A stretch of DNA of 64,000 nucleotides from Fundidesulfovibrio agrisoli (GCF_022808715.1 NZ_JAKZKX010000004.1:164667-228666), one strand, 5' to 3'; positions 51,933 through 61,898 are shown, counted from the first letter of the stretch. Notes: generated from the letters alone by a model not told the origin. Program-made: numbers and translations.

Positions 51933-53723
51933 ATGAGCACCCTACCATCAGACACTTCTCCCGCCGGCGGGGTGGCCCGCGCCGTCCTGAGGGCGACCAT
52001 CCGTTCCCGCCGCGTGCGCAGGGTCATCCTGTTCCTGGCCGTGGGGGCGGTGGCCGGGCTGCTCGCCGCGGGCTACTCCCACAGCCTGGACTGGCTCACC
52101 GTGCGCCTGCAGGGCGGGCTGGCGGGCGTGCGCGGCACCGGGCATCCCGGCGAATCCACGCTCCTGCGCCCCTGGGTGCTGCCGCTGATGACCACCTTCG
52201 TGGGCGCGCTCACGGGCTGGCTGGTGAGCCGCTTCGCGCCTGAGGCGGCCACGGCCGGAACCGACGGCACCGACGCCATGATCCGGGCCTTCCACCAGGG
52301 CCGGGGGCGCATCCGCCCGCTGACGGCCGTGCTGCGCACGGTCACCTCCATCCTGACCATGGCCTCGGGCGGCAGCGCCGGCAAGGAGGGCCCCGTGGCC
52401 TTCATGGGCGCGGGCTTCGGGGCCTGGGTGGCAGAGCGCATGGCCCTCACGGACAAGGAGCGCCGCATCCTGCTGCTGGCTGGCGCCGCGGCCGGGCTCG
52501 GGGCCATCTTCCGCGCCCCCCTCGGCGGCGCCCTGACCGCCGTCGAGGTGCTCTACTCGGAGGATTTCGAGGGCGAGGCACTGCTGCCGGCAATCGTCAG
52601 CTCGGTCACGGCCTACACGATCAGCTCACTGTTCATGGGCACCTCCCCCCTGCTGGAGGACATGGAGCTGGTGCCCATGTCCCTGAAGGACGCGCCCTTC
52701 TACCTGCTGCTGGCCCTGGCCTGCGCGGGCAGCGCCTGGCTGTACGTTCGCAGTTTCTTTCTCATCAAGTACAAGGTGTTCCGCAAGATCTCAGGCCGGG
52801 TGGGGCTGCCCCTGTGCACCGCGCTGGGGGGGCTGCTGATGGGCTGCGTGGGCGTGGCCTTCCCCGAACTGCTGGGCGCGAGCCACCCCAGCCTGGAGCT
52901 GGCCGTGCTGGGCAAGCTGCCCGCCGCGGCCCTGCTGGCCCTGCTGCTGGGCAAGGTGCTGGCCACCTCGGTGACCATCGGCTCCGGGTTCTCCGGCGGC
53001 ATGTTCGCGCCGGGCCTGTTCGTGGGCGGCATGACCGGCGGCCTGGCGGCCAAGGCCTGCGAGGCCCTGGGCAGGGGAGGGCCGGAGCTTTCCGGCTCCT
53101 TCGTGCTGGTGGGCATGAGCGCCTTCTTCGGCTGCGCGGCCAAGGCCCCCATCGGCCCGATCATCATGGTCTGCGAGATCACCCAGGGCTACGTGCTTTT
53201 GGCCCCGCTGATGCTCTGCACCGCGGTCTCGCTGATGCTCTCCGGGGCGTTCTGTCTCTACGAGAATCAGGTGCGCAGCAAGTTCGACTCCCCGGCGCAC
53301 CGCGACGGCGCGGTGAGCGCGGCGTTGCAGCAGTTGACCGTCGGCGACGTGTTCATGCGCTGCAAGGCCGTGGCGCTGGAGGAATCCACCACCCTGGAGG
53401 CCCTCTCCGACATCGTCTCCAACACGGAGGACGTGGCCTTCCCGGTGCGCGGGGCCGACGGCTCCATCACCGGCCTGCTGGACGTGCGCGACGCCCGGCC
53501 CGTGCTCTTCGAGAGGGCGCTCTATCCCCTGCTCGTGGTGCGCGACCTGGCGCGCCCGCCGGTGCTGCTCGTGCCCGAGCAGGACCTCCACCAGGCCCTG
53601 ATGGCCTTCGTCGAATCCCGCACGGACCAGTTGCCCGTAGTCGATCCCGACGACCGCTCGAATATCCTGGGCTTCCTGACCATGCGCGCCCTGCTGGCCG
53701 CCCCGCGCGACGAGGAGGGCTGA
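51933..53723 (+). CDS. ClC-type chloride channel/antiporter with CBS pair
   Basis: 596 residues from the ATG at 51933; a GTG at 51882 is the alternative, and neither has a strong Shine-Dalgarno. ClC motifs: GSAGKEGP at 147-154 with the gating Glu152, and GSGFSGGMFAPGLFVGGMTGG. Ten or more membrane segments to ~470, then two CBS domains to the end, which usually bind adenine nucleotides. Anion channel or H+/Cl- exchanger in the inner membrane. Convergent with the HPP gene. Confidence 0.9.
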   Translation: MSTLPSDTSPAGGVARAVLRATIRSRRVRRVILFLAVGAVAGLLAAGYSHSLDWLTVRLQGGLAGVRGTGHPGESTLLRPWVLPLMTTFVGALTGWLVSRFAPEAATAGTDGTDAMIRAFHQGRGRIRPLTAVLRTVTSILTMASGGSAGKEGPVAFMGAGFGAWVAERMALTDKERRILLLAGAAAGLGAIFRAPLGGALTAVEVLYSEDFEGEALLPAIVSSVTAYTISSLFMGTSPLLEDMELVPMSLKDAPFYLLLALACAGSAWLYVRSFFLIKYKVFRKISGRVGLPLCTALGGLLMGCVGVAFPELLGASHPSLELAVLGKLPAAALLALLLGKVLATSVTIGSGFSGGMFAPGLFVGGMTGGLAAKACEALGRGGPELSGSFVLVGMSAFFGCAAKAPIGPIIMVCEITQGYVLLAPLMLCTAVSLMLSGAFCLYENQVRSKFDSPAHRDGAVSAALQQLTVGDVFMRCKAVALEESTTLEALSDIVSNTEDVAFPVRGADGSITGLLDVRDARPVLFERALYPLLVVRDLARPPVLLVPEQDLHQALMAFVESRTDQLPVVDPDDRSNILGFLTMRALLAAPRDEEG

Positions 53724-53787
53724 CGGCCCCCGCCGTCCGTCCCCTGTCCGTTCCCTGTCCGGCCGCCCGTCCTGCCTGCCAGGCAGC

Positions 53788-54327
53788 CTACAGCCAATAC
53801 TCCGGATAGCGCCTGTGCTCGGCCAGGTTGTTCACCAGCAAGGCCACCGCAAGAAGCACGAGCGCGCCCGCTCCCGCCGGGATGAGGGCGTAGGTGAAGC
53901 CCAGGGCCGCGATCTTCGGGCCGCCCGCCACGGCGATGAAGGCGGTGGCCCCGCCGGGCGGGTGCAGGGTTCCCGTGACCTGCATCAGGGCGATGGCGCA
54001 GGCCACGGCCAGGGCGCAGGCCAGCCACGTGGGGCCCGGCAGGCAGAGCCTGACAGCCACGCCGACCAGCGCCGAGAGCACATGCCCGCCCAGCAGGTTG
54101 CGGGGCTGCGCCAGAGGACTGCGGGGAGCGGCGTAGAGCAGCACCGAGGAGGCCCCGAAGGAGCCGATGAGCAGCGTGAGGTCCGTTCCTGCCACCAGCA
54201 GCGAGTCCATGAAGCCCACCGCCCCCATGCCCAGGAAGGCCCCAAACCAGGACCAGGCCGCATCCTTCAGCGGCGGCAGCGGAGGCCCTTTGCCGCTGCC
54301 CTTCATCTTGGCGAAAAACGCTTTCAT
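53788..54327 (-). CDS. HPP family membrane protein
   Basis: 179 residues, five or so membrane segments. The HPP motif is in LHPPGGATAF near 122. Family members are integral membrane proteins; some plant and cyanobacterial ones move nitrite. Overlaps the CBS gene upstream by 4 bases, so the two act together. Confidence 0.85.
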   Translation of the reverse strand: MKAFFAKMKGSGKGPPLPPLKDAAWSWFGAFLGMGAVGFMDSLLVAGTDLTLLIGSFGASSVLLYAAPRSPLAQPRNLLGGHVLSALVGVAVRLCLPGPTWLACALAVACAIALMQVTGTLHPPGGATAFIAVAGGPKIAALGFTYALIPAGAGALVLLAVALLVNNLAEHRRYPEYWL

Positions 54328-54914
54328 TGGGCCTCCTCCAGGAGATCGCCGAGCGCCCGGACCAGGTCCGTGCGGGTCACGATGCCGACGAGTCGCTCAC
54401 CGTCGAGCACGGGTAGCCTGCGCAGGCCGTGCCCGGTCATGACGCGCGCCGCGTCGGCGGCCGCCGCGTCCACGGGGACCGTCCTGGCGGGGGAGGTCAT
54501 GACGTCCTTCACCCGCAGCTCTTCCGGTATGCCGGGGCAGGCCTTCCCGGCCAGGACCCAGGCCACCAGGGCGGGCAGCGGGGTGCTCCTGTCCAGGCCG
54601 ATCAGAGGCAGGAGGTCCTTGACGGACATCACGCCGAGCACCCGGCCCTCTTGGACCACAGGCGCGCCGGAGACGCCCGCCTCCGCCAAGGTGGCCGCGG
54701 CCTGGAGCACGCCGGTGTCGGGGGCGAGCCCGACGACCTCGCGGGTCATCACCTGGGCCACGCTCGCGCCCGCCCGGATGCGCTCCCGGGCGTGGCGGCT
54801 GGCCACGGCGAAGAGCTCGCGCGCGTCGGATGGGGTTATGTCCAGGAAGGAGCCCATCTCCCGCATGGCCAGATAGAAATCGTCCGACTGAGGGTCGCCC
54901 GGATGTCTGTTCAT
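54324..54914 (-). CDS. CBS-domain protein partnered with HPP
   Basis: 196 residues from the ATG at 54914 (GGGAGG upstream). Two CBS motifs: VMTREVVGLAPDT...GVSGAPVV and VMTSPARTVPVDA...GLRRLPVLDG. CBS pairs bind AMP/ATP/SAM and regulate partners. Translated into HPP through an ATGA overlap. Likely cytoplasmic regulator of the HPP protein. Confidence 0.88.
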   Translation of the reverse strand: MNRHPGDPQSDDFYLAMREMGSFLDITPSDARELFAVASRHARERIRAGASVAQVMTREVVGLAPDTGVLQAAATLAEAGVSGAPVVQEGRVLGVMSVKDLLPLIGLDRSTPLPALVAWVLAGKACPGIPEELRVKDVMTSPARTVPVDAAAADAARVMTGHGLRRLPVLDGERLVGIVTRTDLVRALGDLLEEAQ

Positions 54915-55191
54915 GAAGCCTCCCGTGGCACGGGCCGCTCTTTCGTGTTGTGCGGCCGGGTGCATCTTGGCGGATTTCTATATGAATCACAGCCTTGCGG
55001 CAACGGCGGCGGGGCCGGGCCGCAGGCGGAGGCGATGCGGCCGGCTGGTTACAAATTTGGAATGGATCAGCCGGGAAATGCAGCCCGCAACCTCTTCCCG
55101 TTTGCCGTTGATAGGGATATATTGTTGTTCCCAAAAGTGAACATCGTGATCTGTCGCTTTGGCCCTATCTCTGGATGAAATCGGGAGCCCG

Positions 55192-57882
55192 ATGAGTCGT
55201 ATCGTTCCGAACCTGCCCGCCCGCGCCGCCATATGGCTGCTGATCGCCTTGCTTGGCGGGCTGACCCCTGCGGCCCTCGCGGCGGAAGACGGGAAGGGAC
55301 GGCGGCCCTACAGGGTGCTCGTGCTGCACAGCTTCAGCCACGGGGTGTTCCGTACGGACGGCCTCTCCCGAGGAATCACGGAGCAGTTCAACAAAAGCCC
55401 CCGCCCAATCCAGGAGATCGTCGAATACCTCGACGTGTCCATCTTGGAGAAATCCCCGGAATACGGGGCCTACCTCGACGGCAAACGCGACTCCATCAGG
55501 GCTCTGATCGCCTCCGAGCCTCCTGACGCGATCCTCCTGACTGACTGGAAGGCCAAGGATTTCTGGGTGCAGAACTACCAGACGTTCGGGCCGGACCTGC
55601 CCGTGGTGTTCTGCGGCGTGGGGGACAGCCTCCCCGATGATCTGCGTGTTCTGAAACGGGTGACTTGCGTGCTGGAGCGCCCCGGATTCAGCGAGGCCAT
55701 GCTTGAGGCCTCCCGGTTGTTCCCCGAGGCCGGGAAGGTGCTGGTCGTAGGGGATAAGGGGCTCCATTCCCAAACTGTTCGCGAAATGCTCCACAAGGAC
55801 CTGTCGAATCTTTCGCCACGTCTTGCCGTTGAATATTTGGATGACATGGAAATCTCGGCCATCGAGAAGCGCCTGTCGCAGCTCGGCCCCGATTGGGTTG
55901 TGTACGTGGTGGGCAGGCCCGAGCAGAACGGAAAGGTCATGCTCCAGTCCGAAGCGTCACCCAGGATTTCCGCGGCCAGTCCGGTGCCGGTGTTCATCAC
56001 CTGGGCTTCATGGATGGGCTACGGCCCGGTGGGCGGCAAGATCATCGTGCCGGAGGAGCAGGGCAAAGCGGCGGCCAAGCTCGTGCTGGATATGCTCGAC
56101 GCCGGATCCTCCTCGGGCGTCCCCCCCAGAATCGAGGCCAACGGGCGCTTCATGTTCGACCACAACGCGCTCGTCCGCTTCAATATCGACGAAACCAGGC
56201 TCCCCTTGGGCAGCATGGTCATCAACAGGCCGGTCTCCATTCTCGATTCCTATAGGCATCTGGTCTGGACCTACGTGGCGATCATGGTGCTGCTGGCCGC
56301 CACCTGCGGCATCCTTGCGCTGCACGTCGCCAGCAGGCGCAGGCTGCAGAACAAACTGGGCGAGCAGGTGAACTTCGTGGGCTCGCTCATGGAGGCCATG
56401 CCCACCCCCGTGTTCTACAAGGGCGTGGACGGCAAGTACCTGGGCTGCAACCCAGCCTTCGAAGACTTCATGGGCATGACCAGGGAGCAACTCATCGGCC
56501 ACACCGTGTACGACCTCTACCCCGAGCCCGAGGCGGACATCTACAAGGCCAAGGACGACGCGCTCTTCGCGGCGGGACCCGTGCAGATCTACGAGTACGA
56601 AAAGGTGACTCCCTCGGGCCCGCGGCAGATACGCTTCCACAAGGCCCTCTACCACGGCGCGGACGGCAAGACCGCGGGGCTGGTGGGCGTGATCGCCGAC
56701 ATCACCGACCTGCGCCGCGCCGAGCGCGAGTTGGAGAACACCCGCAATTATCTGCAGGCCATCATCGACTCCTCCCCCTCGGCCATGCTCTGCATGGACA
56801 CCGAAGGCAGGATAACCCACGCCAACGCCAGGGCCCGTTCCTCCTGCGTGCTGGCCCCCGGCAGGGATTCGGCCTTCAACCTGCCCTGCGTGGGCGACCT
56901 CTCCGCCCAGGTGCGCGCCTCCATCTCGGAGGGCAAGCTGGTCAGCATGCCCCGGCGCATCAGCCAGGAGGGCGGGCGCACCAAGGTGGAGGACGTCATC
57001 ATCTACCCCCTGGCCTCCCTGGGCTTGAGCGAGGCCGTGGTCCGCATCGACGACGTCTCAGAGCAGCACCGCCTGCAGGAGGTGCTGATCCAGTCCGAAA
57101 AGATGATGTCCGTGGGCGGGCTCGCGGCGGGCATGGCCCACGAGATCAACAACCCCCTGGGCGGCGTGATGCAGAGCGCCCAAGTGATCGCCAACAGGCT
57201 GCGCCCCGAGCTGGAAGTCAACCGCCGGGCAGCCGAGCTGGCGGGTTGCAGCATGGACCACGTGGCCAGCTACCTCCGGTTGCGCGAGATATACCCCCTG
57301 CTGGAAAACCTTCGCGATAGCGCGAAGCGCGCGGCGGGCATCGTCTCCAACATGCTGGAGTTCAGCAGGCGCAGCACCTCGGCCTGGCTCCCCGCCGACC
57401 TGAACGACATCGTCGAGAAATCGCTGTCGCTGTGCCAGCAGGACTACAACTTCTCGAAGCACTACGACTTCAAGAAGATCAACATCGTCAAGGAGCTGGA
57501 CCCGGACAGCCCCTTCGTGCCCTGTTCCCCCTCCCAGATACAGCAGGTGCTCTTCAACCTGATGCGCAACGCCGCCCAGGCCATGAGCCAGGGCCAGACG
57601 CCCGAGCCCGTGCTGGTCCTGCGCACCCGCGTGGAGGGCGACTGGGCCGTGATCGAAGTGGAGGACAACGGCCCCGGCATGGAGGAATCCGTACGCCGGA
57701 AGGTGTTCGAGCCCTTCTTCACCACCAAGAGCCCCGGCCTCGGAACGGGCCTCGGGCTTTCGGTCTCCTACTTCATCGTCCGGGAAAACCACCGAGGGGA
57801 ATTCGACGTGGTTTCCGCTCCGGGCGAGGGCGCGCGCTTCATCCTGCGCCTGCCTCTTCACCCCAAGAAGGAGAGGCGTTGA
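55192..57882 (+). CDS. sensor histidine kinase with periplasmic ABC-substrate-binding-like domain and PAS domains
   Basis: 896 residues from the ATG at 55192 (GGGAG upstream). Signal peptide ~1-34. Periplasmic domain ~40-335 of the ABC_sub_bind/PF04392 type ([12 protein letters not shown]). Membrane segment 357-379; two PAS domains (~395-525, ~530-640). HisKA with AHEINNPL and phosphoacceptor His650, then a long insert ([15 protein letters not shown]), and a complete HATPase ([14 protein letters not shown]). Its kinase half is a paralogue of the one at 33478, with a different sensor. The PilZ gene follows after 36 bases. Confidence 0.92.
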   Translation: MSRIVPNLPARAAIWLLIALLGGLTPAALAAEDGKGRRPYRVLVLHSFSHGVFRTDGLSRGITEQFNKSPRPIQEIVEYLDVSILEKSPEYGAYLDGKRDSIRALIASEPPDAILLTDWKAKDFWVQNYQTFGPDLPVVFCGVGDSLPDDLRVLKRVTCVLERPGFSEAMLEASRLFPEAGKVLVVGDKGLHSQTVREMLHKDLSNLSPRLAVEYLDDMEISAIEKRLSQLGPDWVVYVVGRPEQNGKVMLQSEASPRISAASPVPVFITWASWMGYGPVGGKIIVPEEQGKAAAKLVLDMLDAGSSSGVPPRIEANGRFMFDHNALVRFNIDETRLPLGSMVINRPVSILDSYRHLVWTYVAIMVLLAATCGILALHVASRRRLQNKLGEQVNFVGSLMEAMPTPVFYKGVDGKYLGCNPAFEDFMGMTREQLIGHTVYDLYPEPEADIYKAKDDALFAAGPVQIYEYEKVTPSGPRQIRFHKALYHGADGKTAGLVGVIADITDLRRAERELENTRNYLQAIIDSSPSAMLCMDTEGRITHANARARSSCVLAPGRDSAFNLPCVGDLSAQVRASISEGKLVSMPRRISQEGGRTKVEDVIIYPLASLGLSEAVVRIDDVSEQHRLQEVLIQSEKMMSVGGLAAGMAHEINNPLGGVMQSAQVIANRLRPELEVNRRAAELAGCSMDHVASYLRLREIYPLLENLRDSAKRAAGIVSNMLEFSRRSTSAWLPADLNDIVEKSLSLCQQDYNFSKHYDFKKINIVKELDPDSPFVPCSPSQIQQVLFNLMRNAAQAMSQGQTPEPVLVLRTRVEGDWAVIEVEDNGPGMEESVRRKVFEPFFTTKSPGLGTGLGLSVSYFIVRENHRGEFDVVSAPGEGARFILRLPLHPKKERR

Positions 57883-57918
57883 TCCGAAGGGTCAGCGCAA
57901 CCCAGTCGTAACCCCGCC

Positions 57919-58779
57919 ATGATACTCGATCTCTTCAAGAAGAAGACCCCCAAGCTGGACAAGGCTTCCGCCGAAATCCTCGACCAGGCGCTCGTGCAAC
58001 GCGCCCGTATGGACATGGATTTCGAGGAGGGCGTCACCAGCATCAAGGGCCTGAGCTGCGCGCTCAACTCCATCGGCGCGAACACCCTCATGCTGGATGT
58101 CTACGGCCTCAAGGCCCCCGGGAATTTCACCGGCTCCACCTTCACCTGTCACTTCCGCATCCGGGAGGGCAAATCCGGGGTGGGGTTCTACGGCTTCCGC
58201 TCCCAGGTGGAGTCCGTGCGCCAGGCCAAGGCCGGCGGCATCGTCTTTGTCGTCTCCGTGCCCGCGCGGGTGGAGCGCTCCCAGCGGCGCAGGAGCGTGC
58301 GGGTGCGCCCGGCCCTCTCCTGGTTCGAGGAGCTGCTGATCTGGCGGGGGGAGAAGCTCATCCAGGCCGACCAGGCAGGCATCCTGGCCGGGCTCAGGGA
58401 GTTCAACCAGGGCAAGGTCTGCCGACTGGAGAACATGTCCGCCGGGGGGCTGGGCCTGCACCTGACCCACGAGTTCTGCAAGCAGGCGGAATTTATCCCG
58501 AACATGCACGAGCCCTTCACGCTCTACATGCGCTTCGCCCACGACGTGCGCAACCAGCCGCGGGAGCTGTGGCTCTCCGGAAAGGCCGTGCGCACCCTGC
58601 AGGACCACGTCTCCCGCGATGTCGACCTGGGCCTCATGTTCGATTGCGTGGGCCGCAGGCACCCCGAGAACGGGGAGATGGTCTGGCTGCCCATCGAGGA
58701 GAACGTGGCCGAGGAGCTGCTCACCCGGGTGTTCGAATGGCACGCGGAGCTTTGCCGCACCCGTTCCGCTCAGGATTGA
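57919..58779 (+). CDS. PilZ c-di-GMP receptor protein
   Basis: 286 residues. N-terminal YcgR-like domain (~35-115). PilZ domain with the Arg motif RRRSVR at 123-128 and NMSAGG at 172-177, the D/NxSxxG binding element. Binds c-di-GMP in the cytoplasm and typically controls flagella or polysaccharide machinery. It lies directly after the sensor kinase, so it may report that pathway. It carries an insert (~135-165) between the two motifs. Confidence 0.88.
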   Translation: MILDLFKKKTPKLDKASAEILDQALVQRARMDMDFEEGVTSIKGLSCALNSIGANTLMLDVYGLKAPGNFTGSTFTCHFRIREGKSGVGFYGFRSQVESVRQAKAGGIVFVVSVPARVERSQRRRSVRVRPALSWFEELLIWRGEKLIQADQAGILAGLREFNQGKVCRLENMSAGGLGLHLTHEFCKQAEFIPNMHEPFTLYMRFAHDVRNQPRELWLSGKAVRTLQDHVSRDVDLGLMFDCVGRRHPENGEMVWLPIEENVAEELLTRVFEWHAELCRTRSAQD

Positions 58780-58875
58780 GAATCGGGGACATCCAGTAAT
58801 TTTTCCTCCGCATTGCGCGCCGTCACGAGATGGTCTACTAGGGAGCGTAGAAACTCCCCAGGAGGCTCGAACGCC

Positions 58876-59076
58876 ATGAACATGAAGGAAGTCAGGGACA
58901 AGGCCAGGGAACTGGGCGTCAAGGTGGCCGTGGGCTGGACCAAGACGACCGCCATCCGCGAGGTGCAGCTCGCCGAAGGTTTCGATCCCTGCTACGGCCG
59001 GGGGCTCTACGACGTTTGCGGGCAGCCCCATTGCTGCTTCCGCTCCGACTGCGAGAAAATCCCCGCCAAGAACTAG
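58876..59076 (+). CDS. small SAP-like domain protein with Cys-rich tail
   Basis: 66 residues from the ATG at 58876 (AGGAGG 10 bases upstream; a second ATG is at 58882). Residues ~3-38 resemble a SAP helix-loop-helix nucleic-acid-binding motif (KEVRDKARELGVKV). The tail is Cys-rich (CYGRGLYDVCGQPHCCFRSDC) with five Cys, suited to a Zn or Fe-S site. Possible metal-dependent nucleic acid binder; inference. Confidence 0.65.
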   Translation: MNMKEVRDKARELGVKVAVGWTKTTAIREVQLAEGFDPCYGRGLYDVCGQPHCCFRSDCEKIPAKN

Positions 59077-59215
59077 CGCCACCCAGGCATCGTTCTCTCG
59101 CCCGTCCGGCTCGCGCGGCCCCCTTGGGCGCTGCGCATCCGCCCCTTGCAAGCGGGGCCTCTAGCCTGTATGGCTGCCGGGGCCACAGGGCCCAATCCCC
59201 CGCCAAGAGGACCGC

Positions 59216-59872
59216 ATGGAGTTCATTTCCCAATTCATTTGGATGCTCGGCCACGTCGACGAGGCCCTGCGCATGATAATAGGCAGTTACGGCACCTGGA
59301 CCTATCTGGTGCTGTTCCTTGTCATCTTTTGCGAGACGGGCCTGGTGGTCACGCCCTTCCTGCCGGGCGACTCCCTGCTGTTCACCGTGGGCGCGCTGTG
59401 CGGCGCGGGCTTCCTCGACCCGGTGCTCACCGCCGGGCTGCTCATGGCCGGGGCCATACTGGGCGACAACACCAACTACTGGATCGGGCGCGTGGTCGGC
59501 CCCGCCGTCTTCAGCCGCGAGGACAGCTGGCTGCTCAACAAGAAGCACCTGAACAAGACCCACGCCTTCTACGAGAAGCACGGCGGCAAGACCGTGGTCA
59601 TCGCCCGGTTCATGCCCATCGTGCGCACCTTCGCCCCCTTCGTGGCGGGCATCGGCAAGATGAGCTACGCCCGCTTCCTGACGTTTTCCGTGGCGGGCGG
59701 GCTGTTCTGGATCTGCTTCTTCATCGGCCTGGGCTACTTCATCGGCAACATGCCCTGGGTGAAGCGCTACTTCAGCGTGGTGATCTACGGCATCATCCTG
59801 CTCTCCATCATGCCCGGGATCATCGAGTTCATGCGCGCCCGGCGCGCCGCCGCCCGGGAAGCCGCCCAGTAG
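59216..59872 (+). CDS. DedA family membrane protein
   Basis: 218 residues, five to six membrane segments. The DedA/SNARE-assoc motif TPFLPGDSLLF lies near residue 47, and the FMPIVRTFAPFVAGIGKM segment near 140. The family includes UptA-like undecaprenyl phosphate and lipid flippases. GAGG lies upstream of the start. Fits the envelope theme of the window. Confidence 0.92.
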   Translation: MEFISQFIWMLGHVDEALRMIIGSYGTWTYLVLFLVIFCETGLVVTPFLPGDSLLFTVGALCGAGFLDPVLTAGLLMAGAILGDNTNYWIGRVVGPAVFSREDSWLLNKKHLNKTHAFYEKHGGKTVVIARFMPIVRTFAPFVAGIGKMSYARFLTFSVAGGLFWICFFIGLGYFIGNMPWVKRYFSVVIYGIILLSIMPGIIEFMRARRAAAREAAQ

Positions 59873-59911
59873 AGGGAAGAGAAGAATAGGGGAGAGCAGG
59901 GAGAGAGGAGC

Positions 59912-59951
59912 GCCTCCGGCGGCCAAAGGGACTTCGTCCCTTTGGAATCCC
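59912..59951 (+). repeat. dispersed hairpin repeat, short variant
   Basis: GCCTCCGGCGGCCAAAGGGA, loop CTTCG, TCCCTTTGGAATCCC. 39 bases after dedA. No palindrome partner here. Confidence 0.85.
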
Positions 59952-60004
59952 ACACGGCTTCGCATTGTTATTGGATGATTTGGTCGGTTCTGGCGCGCCT
60001 ATCA

Positions 60005-60032
60005 GGTTCGCGTCGGAACCGATCTTTTTTTG
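60005..60032 (+). terminator. weak terminator downstream of dedA
   Basis: GGTTC-GCGTCG-GAACC followed by GATC and a run of seven T. The 5-bp stem is short. Confidence 0.35.
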
Positions 60033-60132
60033 ATACGGGCGTACTGATGAGGCTGGAACCGTTCGCGGTCTATGCGGAGCTGGGCCGGTGGCGTTCCGCG
60101 CGCAACGTATCCTGCGTTGCCGCGATTGTTGT

Positions 60133-60525
60133 TTACTGTTTCAGGTAAGGATATGGCGCGGCCGACGCCATGGTGATTCTGAACCAGTTCTTCTCGATAG
60201 TCAGAGACGAAATTCCAGACTTCGCTTCGTTCCAGCCGTTCCTGAGCTGTCCGAATCCATCCAGGACGATCAATAACCCCTCGAAGTTCACCCGGTTGTC
60301 ATTTGAGTCGTATTTCCATTTGCCGCTGGTGGTGACTTCTTGTTGGCCAGCGACAGCGACAGTCTGGATGAAATCTCCGGACGACTGCAAGATGATGGTT
60401 TCCGTGCCGAAGGGGTATACCGCTTTGTAGGTTCCGTAGATCTTGTCGACGGGCACATTGCCTGAGCAGCCAAAGAGGATGAGCGTAGCCAGGACGGCAA
60501 TGATGGAAGTGATTTTCGTGTGCAT
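60133..60525 (-). CDS. small lipoprotein of unknown function
   Basis: 130 residues from the ATG at 60525 (GAGG 5 bases upstream). Lipobox in LILFGCSGN. The mature part is beta-rich, like lipocalin-type small lipoproteins (GTYKAVYPFGTETIILQSSGDF). Its base composition is clearly less GC-rich than its neighbours, and a repeat lies at one side, which suggests recent acquisition. No family recognised. Confidence 0.75.
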   Translation of the reverse strand: MHTKITSIIAVLATLILFGCSGNVPVDKIYGTYKAVYPFGTETIILQSSGDFIQTVAVAGQQEVTTSGKWKYDSNDNRVNFEGLLIVLDGFGQLRNGWNEAKSGISSLTIEKNWFRITMASAAPYPYLKQ

Positions 60526-60639
60526 CATTTCCTCGCAGCGATGTGATTCGGTTGGATCCGTCCGCTGAAAGTACTGATAAATGCGGTTCACTACTCCATT
60601 CGGGCTACTTCAATTAAAAAGCGCGAAAAAGCAACCGGT

Positions 60640-61737
60640 TCAGCTTGAAGCGTTCGTCCTATGCGCCCAGGCGGCCGCCCGGGCTCGGTAGACCATATCC
60701 GGCAACGTCCTGTAGCGCATGGCCAGGGCCGGGTCGTCCAGGGCCAGCTCGGGCTGGCGGGCCACCAGCTCCGGGTTCTCCAGCAGCAGTTCGTAGGCCT
60801 CCTCGTAGTGGAGCACCATGCGCTCCTCCCGCCAGTGGCGCTCCATCCACTCCCTGGCCTGCGCCCCGGCGTACTCCACGAGCGCGGGCTGGCCCAGCAG
60901 CTCCTCCAGCACCTGCCGCGCTTCCTCCAGGCGCACGTTGAGGAAGGGGTGCCCGTGCGCCCCCGAGAACCGCTCCAGCAGCATCAGCGAACGCTCGTCC
61001 AGGTGGGCGAGCACGCACTTTCCCTGGGCCGCGCCCTCCAGGCCCGTGAGGTGGTAGCTGCCCGTGACCAGGTCATCCACCACGATGCGGCTCCGGCGCT
61101 TGAGTTCCAGCGCTTCGGCCAGGGGCAGGCCCGTGACCACCTTGGCGCGGCAGCCGGTGCGCTCTGCCGCGCGGGCGATGGCCTCCGAGGCTTCGGGCAT
61201 GGCCTTGGTGCTCCAGCGGTCCTCCCAGGCGCTCATGGCCTTGGTGGGGCTGAAGAACACGTCCCACTGGGGCGGTTCGCCGGAGGGAAGGTAGGCCGGG
61301 TCGTGCTCGGGCACGAAGTTGGGCACCACGCGCGCCCGGGGGAAGAGGCGCTCGGGGTATTGGGCGATGGCCAGGGCGGGCAGGGGCTGCTCCAAAAGCT
61401 CGTGGACCCCGATGCCCATGACCCCGGCGATCAGCTCCGGGCTGGAGTGGAACTGGCGGACGAAGGCCTTGCCCGCGCGGGCCAGGGCGCGGAAGTCCAC
61501 GCCCTCGAACTGGGTGGAATCGAGGTCCAGGTAGTTGTGCAGGTGGATGACGTCGGCGCTCCAGGCCAGTTCGCGGACCTCCTCGGGCGACTCGGCGTGC
61601 ACGAGGTCGTGGTCGTAGAGGCCGAAGCGCTCCAGGTCGGCCAGCCGGGCGTCGATGCCGGTGTGGCGGCGCAGTGCCTGGACCAGCCGGATGGGCATCC
61701 CGGCCAGGGGCGTGATGGAGAAATGGATGACGCGCAT
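60640..61737 (-). CDS. GT4-like glycosyltransferase
   Basis: 365 residues. N-terminus MRVIHFSITPLAGMPIRL. A VIHLHNYLDLDS segment near 64 and a VPNFVPEHD hinge near 135 fit GT-B enzymes. The donor-lobe motif is less conserved (GLEGAAQGKCVLA). GGGGGG lies upstream of the start, and a dispersed repeat ends 16 bases before it. Same strand as the NeuB gene, so a sialic-acid-like sugar is a possible donor. Confidence 0.75.
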   Translation of the reverse strand: MRVIHFSITPLAGMPIRLVQALRRHTGIDARLADLERFGLYDHDLVHAESPEEVRELAWSADVIHLHNYLDLDSTQFEGVDFRALARAGKAFVRQFHSSPELIAGVMGIGVHELLEQPLPALAIAQYPERLFPRARVVPNFVPEHDPAYLPSGEPPQWDVFFSPTKAMSAWEDRWSTKAMPEASEAIARAAERTGCRAKVVTGLPLAEALELKRRSRIVVDDLVTGSYHLTGLEGAAQGKCVLAHLDERSLMLLERFSGAHGHPFLNVRLEEARQVLEELLGQPALVEYAGAQAREWMERHWREERMVLHYEEAYELLLENPELVARQPELALDDPALAMRYRTLPDMVYRARAAAWAHRTNASS

Positions 61738-61753
61738 GGTTCACCCCCCGAAA

Positions 61754-61793
61754 GGGATTCCAAAGGGGGGAACTCCCTTTGGCCGCCGGAGGC
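61754..61793 (-). repeat. dispersed hairpin repeat, short variant (composite with palindrome B)
   Basis: On the minus strand GCCTCCGGCGGCCAAAGGGA, loop, then CCCTTTGGAATCCC. It is preceded on that strand by palindrome B and followed by the glycosyltransferase start. Same order as at trmD. Confidence 0.85.
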
Positions 61794-61807
61794 TTCTCTT
61801 GGTTATA

Positions 61808-61898
61808 GGCTCCAGCCCTGGCCCCGGCGCCGCCGAACCGTCCGACGTATTTGAAGAACATCGCACGACTCGGCGGCGCCGGGGCCAGGGCCGGACCC
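61808..61898 (-). repeat. long imperfect palindrome with conserved loop, copy B
   Basis: Minus-strand arms open GGGTCCGGCCCTGGC and close GCCAGGGCTGGAGCC around GATGTTCTTCAAATAC. The arms differ in sequence from copy A at several positions, but pairing is mostly kept. Lies between neuB and the glycosyltransferase. Confidence 0.85.
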
